Source: Pararhodospirillum oryzae (GTDB lineage Bacteria; Pseudomonadota; Alphaproteobacteria; Rhodospirillales; Rhodospirillaceae). Taken from it: a DNA stretch of 37,428 bases. Under the pieces are notes generated by a model. The model saw only the letters and a program-made list of their open reading frames with translations. It was not told the origin of the DNA and did no database searches. How positions within the stretch are numbered: the first letter of the stretch is position 1; each line of letters opens with the position of its first letter. Shown in pieces: positions 32,771 to 37,428 of the stretch. Location of the stretch: NCBI RefSeq assembly GCF_007992075.1, contig NZ_BJZO01000041.1, positions 1-37,428 on the forward strand. Direction: 5' to 3'. Made by a program: the position numbers and the translations under genes.

Positions 32771-33748
32771 TCAGAGAATCTCCTTGATCGCGGCGACAAC
32801 CTGCCCCGCGTCCGGAATATAAAACTGTTCCAGGGGCGGGCTGGCGGGCACGGGGATGTCGGGGCCGGTCACGCGGCGCAGGGGAGCCTTGAGGGCGGCG
32901 AAGGCCTGTTCCATGACCACGGCGGCGATTTCCCCGGCGAAGCCGCCGGTGCGGGTGGCCTCGTGCACGACAACAAGCCGGCCGGTCTTGCGCACCGAGG
33001 CCAGAAGGGTGTCGGTGTCCAGGGGGGTCAGGGTGCGCAGATCAACGACCTCAACGCTGATGCCTTGAGCGGCCAGTTGCTCGGCCGCTTGCAAGGATAC
33101 CCCCAGCATCTTCGACCACGTCACAAGGGTGACATCGGTCCCCGAACGCTTGATGTCGGCCTTGCCCAGGGGAATCGTGTACGCCTCGTCGGGCACGTCG
33201 CCCGGCGCGAAGTAAAGCCCCATGTCCTCGATGAAAATCACCGGGTTTTCGTCGCGGATGGCGGATTTAAGCAGGCCCTTGGCGTCGCGGGGCGTGGCCG
33301 GCATCACCACCTTGAGGCCGGGACAATGGGCGACCCAGGCTTCAAGGTTGTGCGAGTGCTGGCAGCCGGCGCCAAACCCGGCCCCGCTTTTGATGCGCAC
33401 CACCAGGGGAAAGGCGGTCTTGCCCCCGGACAGATAGCGCAGCTTGGCCGCATGGTTGACGATCATGTCGGAAGCCAGGGTGAAGAAGGGATTGAACATG
33501 ATCTCGATCACCGGGCGCAGGCCGGCCGCGGCGGCGCCCACCGCCAGCCCGGCAATGACGGCTTCCGAAACCGGCGTGTCCTTCACCCGCTTCGGCCCGA
33601 ACGCGTCAAGCAGGCCCGTGGTGGGCATGAGGGGGCTGGTGTGAATCCCCACCCCGATGCCTTCGCCGGCCAGGAACACGCGGAAATCCCGTTCCATTTC
33701 CTCGCGCAAGGCTTGATTGATGGCCTGGCCCATTCCGAGTTTTTGCAT
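32771..33748 (-). CDS. TPP-dependent 2-oxoacid (acetoin/pyruvate) dehydrogenase E1 beta
   Basis: 325 aa from ATG 33748 (AGGAGG 9 nt upstream); the open frame above it lies inside the alpha gene. Conserved E1 beta elements: MGQAINQALREEME, DTPVSEAVIAGLAVGAA, NPFFTLASDMIVNHAAKLRY, AGCQHSHNLEAW, then VVMPATPRDAKGLLKSAI and DLRTLTPLDTDT. Together with the alpha subunit it decarboxylates a 2-oxo acid or cleaves acetoin and would pass the acyl group to an E2. It starts 13 bp after the alpha gene stop. Confidence 0.93.
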   Translation of the reverse strand: MQKLGMGQAINQALREEMERDFRVFLAGEGIGVGIHTSPLMPTTGLLDAFGPKRVKDTPVSEAVIAGLAVGAAAAGLRPVIEIMFNPFFTLASDMIVNHAAKLRYLSGGKTAFPLVVRIKSGAGFGAGCQHSHNLEAWVAHCPGLKVVMPATPRDAKGLLKSAIRDENPVIFIEDMGLYFAPGDVPDEAYTIPLGKADIKRSGTDVTLVTWSKMLGVSLQAAEQLAAQGISVEVVDLRTLTPLDTDTLLASVRKTGRLVVVHEATRTGGFAGEIAAVVMEQAFAALKAPLRRVTGPDIPVPASPPLEQFYIPDAGQVVAAIKEIL

Positions 33749-33761
33749 CACCCCTGCCTCC

Positions 33762-34727
33762 TCACGCGACCCAGACATCATCAAGCGCTTCCTGCGGCTC
33801 GGGCCAGGGGCTTTCCTCGGCGAACCGCACGGCATCGGCCACGGCTTCGGCCGCCGTGGCGCGCATGGCCTCCAGATCCGCGTCGCCCAGGGCGCCGGCC
33901 TCGCGCAGCGTGTTGACGAGGCGATCGATCGGGCACTTCTTCTTCCAGGCGGCGATTTCGTCGGCCGGCTGGTAGAGCTGGTGATCCGTCTCCCCATGCC
34001 CGCGCCAGCGGTAGGTCAGGCACTCGATCAGCGTGGGCCCCTCGCCGGCCAGGGCGCGGGCGCGGGCGCGGCGGGTTGCCTCGAACACGGCCAGGGCGTC
34101 GTTGCCGTCGATGCTTTCGCCCGGCATGCCATACGCGGCGCCTCGCGCCGCCAGGGAGTCGACCGGCGTGTGTTCCCGGTAGCTCTGGGCGGCGGCGTAC
34201 TTGTTGTTTTCACAAACGAACAGGACCGGCAGGCGCCACAGCCCGGCCAGATTGAAGGCTTCGTGCACCGAGCCCTCGCCGGTTGATCCATCGCCAAGAA
34301 AGCAGACGGTCACGGCTTCGCGGTTTTCGTACTGCTGCGCGAACGCCGCGCCCACGGCGATGGGCGGCCCGCCACCCACGACCGTGGTCGTGCACAGGGC
34401 GTTGACCTCGGGCACCGCCAGGTGAAGCGTGCCACTCTTGCCCTTGTTGCACCCGGTACGCTTGCCGAAAATCTCCGCCATCAGCGCCTTGGGATCGGCG
34501 CCCCGGGCCAGCAGATGGTGGTGGCTGCGGTGATTGGTGATCAGGATATCGTTCGCCGACAGCGCGGCGCACACCCCGGATCCCACCGCCTCCTGACCCG
34601 TGGCAAGGATCATCATGCCGTGAATCTTGCCCTGCTGGCGGACAAGATCGGCCAGGGTTTCCTCGAACTGGCGCGCCAGGATCATGGTGCGCGCCATTTC
34701 CATTTGTCTCTCTTTGGGAATGGACAT
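33762..34727 (-). CDS. TPP-dependent 2-oxoacid (acetoin/pyruvate) dehydrogenase E1 alpha
   Basis: 321 aa from ATG 34727 (MSIPKERQMEMA, AAGGAAA upstream). TPP-binding motif at 145-175, opening GDGSTGEGS and closing CENN. RSHHHLLARG and the phosphorylation-loop-like YRWRGHGETD are also present. No E2 acyltransferase or E3 flavoprotein follows: the beta gene is next to a transporter gene. The partner may lie outside the window. Acetoin versus pyruvate use cannot be decided from sequence inspection alone. Confidence 0.93.
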   Translation of the reverse strand: MSIPKERQMEMARTMILARQFEETLADLVRQQGKIHGMMILATGQEAVGSGVCAALSANDILITNHRSHHHLLARGADPKALMAEIFGKRTGCNKGKSGTLHLAVPEVNALCTTTVVGGGPPIAVGAAFAQQYENREAVTVCFLGDGSTGEGSVHEAFNLAGLWRLPVLFVCENNKYAAAQSYREHTPVDSLAARGAAYGMPGESIDGNDALAVFEATRRARARALAGEGPTLIECLTYRWRGHGETDHQLYQPADEIAAWKKKCPIDRLVNTLREAGALGDADLEAMRATAAEAVADAVRFAEESPWPEPQEALDDVWVA

Positions 34728-34775
34728 CGGGAACGGTTTCCTTGTGACAACGCCACGGCTCGCGCGGCTCCCTCC

Positions 34776-34793
34776 TTTGATCACCCGATCAAA
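34776..34793 (-). repeat. AT-rich stem-loop between the ImmA/IrrE gene and E1 alpha
   Basis: TTTGATC (34776-34782), ACCC, GATCAAA (34787-34793): a perfect 7-bp stem. On the minus strand it lies ~38 bp past the ImmA/IrrE stop and ~50 bp ahead of the E1 alpha start, so it could end the first transcript or be an operator for the second. Confidence 0.5.
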
Positions 34794-34831
34794 AGACGCG
34801 CGTCAAAGGCGGAACGGCCCGAGAGCCCCTG

Positions 34832-36337
34832 TCAACACCGGCTTGCCAGCGCTGCCCGGAGTTCGTCGCGTTTGAATTCGTCGATAAGGTCGATGTTGAA
34901 GAGATGCTCAAGCAAAGCGGTCGGACCAACGTGCATCCTGAGCGCCATCTGAACAAGGCCATCGCGATCCAGGTCGCCGGGCGGCAGCCTGTTCCGAACA
35001 AGTGGGCGCGGCATCAGAAGCATTGCCGCAAACGCATTCGCGCGCTTTTCAATGCCCGCAGGCGCCCAAGGACCGCTTGAATGCGTGATACGCCGGGCCC
35101 GTTCCCGGTCATAAAGGATGTGGAACAACTCGTGGGCCAGCGTAAAGCGCTTTCCAGGCTCCACGGCATTGTAAGGGCTGGTCACGTTCACCATGATCGT
35201 TGGATGATAGCCGGCTCCCGCGATGGCAACGCCGCGTATCGTTGGCGTTTCAAGTTTCTGCTCAATCACCTGAATACCCAGCCGCGACAGGAGGGCCTGC
35301 ATGTCGATGGGGGTTGTTTCATGATCCAGATTTAAGTCTTCCAGGATTCCCTCGGCCAGGTCGTACCCTTCCTCGAACGGCGCGCTCAGTGGCGCGCCGA
35401 TGGTTGGATCAACAAGCCTGGCCAACTCGGGGGAGTCCTGACCACCGGCTTGAGTCGCCAGCAAACGGAGCAATGTTTCGCTGTCGTGCGTGCCGATGTC
35501 GGGGTTGACGCTCCCGAACATCAAAACAGCGTCGTCGAACAGCGTCAGGGCCGGCAGCGCCGGTTCGCGAAGGCTCCGATCCCGCAGGCCGACCGTGCCG
35601 CGCGCGCTCTCGACTTTGCCGAGCAGGTCGGCGGACAGATACGCCTGTTCGAGCGCCGCGCAGGACAGGCCCCGGAGATGGTCGATCTTTTGGTCGAGGT
35701 CGGCAATCGACCGGCGATCGTCGGCGTCAAGATCACCCGGCGGCACGCTCACGGCCCAGGCCAAAGCCTCCCACAAGGGGCCGGCAACATCGCCAACAGG
35801 CAGGGTCGCGGCACCCGGCACCAGCATGAACCGATATCCATTCGGGGCGTAGCCGGGCTGCCGGGCGGTCCAGGAAATCTCGATGTCGTTCATAAAACGG
35901 CGGATAACGACATCAGGGAAAAGCGCGCTTGAATCCGCTGCACGCAGGGCATGCCGGGCCCACCACCCTTGCACCCTCGCGTACTCTGCCTGATCCTCTT
36001 CCGAGCGCGCGTCGATCAGGCGGCGAAGCGCCAGAAACACAGCGGTCGCCGCCGGTGCCCCATGATTGTCCCGCCAGGCAAAGCGTTCCTCGTGCAGCAA
36101 CGAAACCCAATACGTCGCCAGCCAGTCGAAAAAGGGGAACAGGTACCAGTGAACCGCGTCCTGCTCGCCGCCAATGGACTCATGACGGGTCAGCACATGC
36201 CCGCCAACCGTGAGGCGTAGCGCCCCCATCGACCACCCGCCATGGGCCGGCCGTCGCTCGCGCGGTTCCCGATCCGGGATCCACCGGATCGCGATCTCGA
36301 AGCGCGATGGATTGCCAAAGCGAACGAATTCGGTCAT
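34832..36337 (-). CDS. ImmA/IrrE-family zinc metallopeptidase with large N-terminal region
   Basis: 501 aa from ATG 36337, whose ATGA overlaps the stop of the gene before it; the frame opens to 36487 inside that gene. The C-terminal ~120 residues are an ImmA/IrrE peptidase: VEPGKRFTLAHELFHILYD with HELFH at 402-406, then EKRANAFAAMLLMP (third ligand E430). The N-terminal ~300 residues are unfamiliar and soluble (WYLFPFFDWLATYWV, DVVIRRFMNDIEISW). ImmA/IrrE proteases cut or relieve repressors in phage-like elements and stress responses. I infer an effector/regulator role, with the N-part as a sensor. Confidence 0.85.
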   Translation of the reverse strand: MTEFVRFGNPSRFEIAIRWIPDREPRERRPAHGGWSMGALRLTVGGHVLTRHESIGGEQDAVHWYLFPFFDWLATYWVSLLHEERFAWRDNHGAPAATAVFLALRRLIDARSEEDQAEYARVQGWWARHALRAADSSALFPDVVIRRFMNDIEISWTARQPGYAPNGYRFMLVPGAATLPVGDVAGPLWEALAWAVSVPPGDLDADDRRSIADLDQKIDHLRGLSCAALEQAYLSADLLGKVESARGTVGLRDRSLREPALPALTLFDDAVLMFGSVNPDIGTHDSETLLRLLATQAGGQDSPELARLVDPTIGAPLSAPFEEGYDLAEGILEDLNLDHETTPIDMQALLSRLGIQVIEQKLETPTIRGVAIAGAGYHPTIMVNVTSPYNAVEPGKRFTLAHELFHILYDRERARRITHSSGPWAPAGIEKRANAFAAMLLMPRPLVRNRLPPGDLDRDGLVQMALRMHVGPTALLEHLFNIDLIDEFKRDELRAALASRC

Positions 36338-36759
36338 CGGTCGTCCGTTGCCAGGGCCCAATGGATCTCGTTCCTGTCGAAACGAAAGTACTTTTTTGTC
36401 TGGCGCGCGGTGACGGCGCCGCTGCGCAACCAGGTGTTCTTGATAGCAGCCGGCACACTCTCCCACGGGATCGGAAAGCCGTGCCATGTGCCATCAAGGG
36501 TTGGCTTGGCCTCGAAGGCAATACCCCTGGCCGTCGCATAGCGTCGGCCGCTGGCCTCGTCCACCACGGAGCCCGCGAAGAGTTCCGCCGCTGGCGTGGC
36601 GGCCCAGTCATGGGCATGGGGATCGGTCGCGAACCCTCCGGCGGGAGTCCTGTGGGTCCACTCGGGACACAGCGTCCCCTTCTGCTCGTCGGCCGGTCTG
36701 TTCTTGTGCTTGGAAGAGCCGCGATAAAGCAAGGTCGCGGGCGAAACGGGACAAGGCAT
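36334..36759 (-). CDS. Small partner protein of the ImmA/IrrE gene, not recognised
   Basis: 141 aa from ATG 36759, or 155 from TTG 36801; neither start has a strong ribosome site. The protein is hydrophilic, without membrane segments. Well-defined stretches include YRGSSKHKNRPADEQKGTLC, PEWTHRTPAGG, DEASGRRYATARGIAFEA and GTWHGFPIPWESVPAAIKNTW, which look like conserved family sequence. The stop TGA at 36334-36336 shares ATGA with the peptidase start, so the pair is translated together. Such coupling suggests a functional pair, for example a partner or substrate of the peptidase. Function unknown. Confidence 0.7.
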   Translation of the reverse strand: MPCPVSPATLLYRGSSKHKNRPADEQKGTLCPEWTHRTPAGGFATDPHAHDWAATPAAELFAGSVVDEASGRRYATARGIAFEAKPTLDGTWHGFPIPWESVPAAIKNTWLRSGAVTARQTKKYFRFDRNEIHWALATDDR

Positions 36760-36801
36760 CGACCGATCCAAGGCTGGAAATGAGATCCTGCTGGCCCCCA
36801 A

Positions 36802-36990
36802 CCTTATCAGGGGACACCGAGGCCGTCACCCCCACCGCCCGCGCAGCCGCCCCCCGGACCAGGGGCGTCCCCGCCCGCATCCTGCCCCCGTCGGCGCGCC
36901 CAATCTCAAGCGCCGGACGCGGGCCGACCTGGGGTCGGCGTGGCCATGCCGCCCTCGGAGAGGGGGTAGCCAAGTCATTCTCCTGGTCTG
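36802..36990. other. Intergenic region before the ImmA/IrrE unit
   Basis: 189 bp between the TPR gene stop and the minus-strand two-gene unit; likely holds its promoter. A CCCTC/GAGGG hairpin with a 3-nt loop is near 36953-36965. Confidence 0.4.
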
Positions 36991-37428
36991 TCAGGACTGG
37001 GGCTGGACCGCGACCACCGCTTGAAGTTTGGCCAGGAAAGCGGCGGCGTCTTGGGTGTCGGGATGCCGGGGTCCCAGGACCTTGGTCCGTCCCGGGACCA
37101 CCTCAATCATCAAGGCAAGGGCCTGGGCGGGTTCGTTCATCCGGAACAAGGTGTGGGCCAGATTGTTCTGGCTGGTCAGCGTATCCGGATGGTCGGGGCC
37201 CAGAACACGACGACAGGCCTCCAGCACGCCCTCCTCCAACGCTCGCGCCCCGGCAAGGTCGCCTTGGGCAAAAAGGGTTCCCGCCAGATTGTTCTGGCTG
37301 GTCAGTGTGTCCGGATGCTCGGGGCCCAGAACACGACGATGGACCTCCAGCACGCCGTCTTGCATCTCTTGCGCCCCGGCAAGGTCGCCCTGGGCAAAAA
37401 GGGTTGCCGCCAGATTGTTCATATTTCT
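36991..37428 (-). CDS. TPR-repeat protein (5' part outside window)
   Basis: At least 145 residues on the minus strand; the frame is still open at the right edge, and residues before the internal Met (RNMNNLA) match the repeat, so the N-terminus is beyond the window. Kinesin-light-chain-like TPRs (TPR_12 type) of about 42 residues: NNLAATLFAQGDLAGAQ, then VLGPEHPDTLTSQNNLAGTL, then a copy nearly the same, then a divergent last repeat ending PQS. A protein-protein interaction scaffold. The repeats are also nearly identical at nucleotide level (126-bp period), so copy number may vary. Confidence 0.85.
   Translation of the reverse strand, partial: RNMNNLAATLFAQGDLAGAQEMQDGVLEVHRRVLGPEHPDTLTSQNNLAGTLFAQGDLAGARALEEGVLEACRRVLGPDHPDTLTSQNNLAHTLFRMNEPAQALALMIEVVPGRTKVLGPRHPDTQDAAAFLAKLQAVVAVQPQS

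Noticed and set aside
1-37428. tRNA, rRNA, CRISPR array, integrase or replication origin
   Set aside because: I looked for T-loop-like motifs, regular short repeats with spacers, and recombinase motifs and found none. A covariance-model scan could still reveal small RNAs.

Overview
The window is about 37.4 kb of very GC-rich DNA. Most genes have strong GC bias at codon position 3 and typical alphaproteobacterial content: a complete leucine/isovalerate (liu) operon, a ComF protein, a Nit1-like amidase next to a glutaredoxin, a cytoplasmic PAS chemoreceptor, a GGDEF protein and a candidate CtrA box. The whole fits a Rhodospirillales-type bacterium (Rhodospirillum/Pararhodospirillum-like). That is inference from gene content only. 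I saw no rRNA, tRNA or CRISPR array.

Layout. 1-7.5 kb: a GNAT acetyltransferase cut by the left edge, a UvrD/PcrA helicase, an orphan HigA-type regulator, a diguanylate cyclase, a degenerate nucleotidyltransferase-fold protein and two unrecognised proteins. 7.6-18.1 kb: one long plus-strand operon for leucine/isovalerate breakdown: liuA, an RlaP-like pseudo-nucleotidyltransferase, a thiolase, an SDR, a DsbA/HCCA-isomerase-like protein, liuB, liuC, liuD and liuE. It is preceded by a LiuR-like operator and a good sigma70 promoter. Each of its three long internal gaps holds a perfect stem-loop. The pathway runs isovaleryl-CoA -> 3-methylcrotonyl-CoA -> 3-methylglutaconyl-CoA -> HMG-CoA -> acetoacetate + acetyl-CoA, and the thiolase can finish acetoacetyl-CoA. 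18.3-21.7 kb: a stand-alone receiver protein, an NDUFAF5/BioC-like methyltransferase, ComF, glutaredoxin and a Nit-family amidase.

22.0-28.86 kb is an acquired, patchwork island of lower and uneven GC. It carries a 540-aa AT-rich protein with a coiled coil (defence candidate), a broken IS5-family transposase, a chemoreceptor whose end is cut at that IS, a TacA/TacT-type toxin-antitoxin pair and a SEC-C/methyltransferase fusion. The last two are bracketed by complementary halves of an IS630-family transposase. A truncated gene marks the left border.

28.9-37.4 kb (all minus strand): two overlapping membrane GTPase genes, a BASS-type transporter, an E1 alpha/beta TPP-dependent 2-oxo-acid (acetoin or pyruvate) dehydrogenase pair without E2/E3, a two-gene ATGA-coupled unit of a small unrecognised protein plus a large ImmA/IrrE-type metallopeptidase fusion, and a TPR-repeat protein running off the right edge.

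The best candidates for an undescribed system are the AT-rich protein at 22594-24216, the TacAT + SEC-C methyltransferase cassette inside IS630 halves, and the ImmA/IrrE two-gene unit at 34832-36801.
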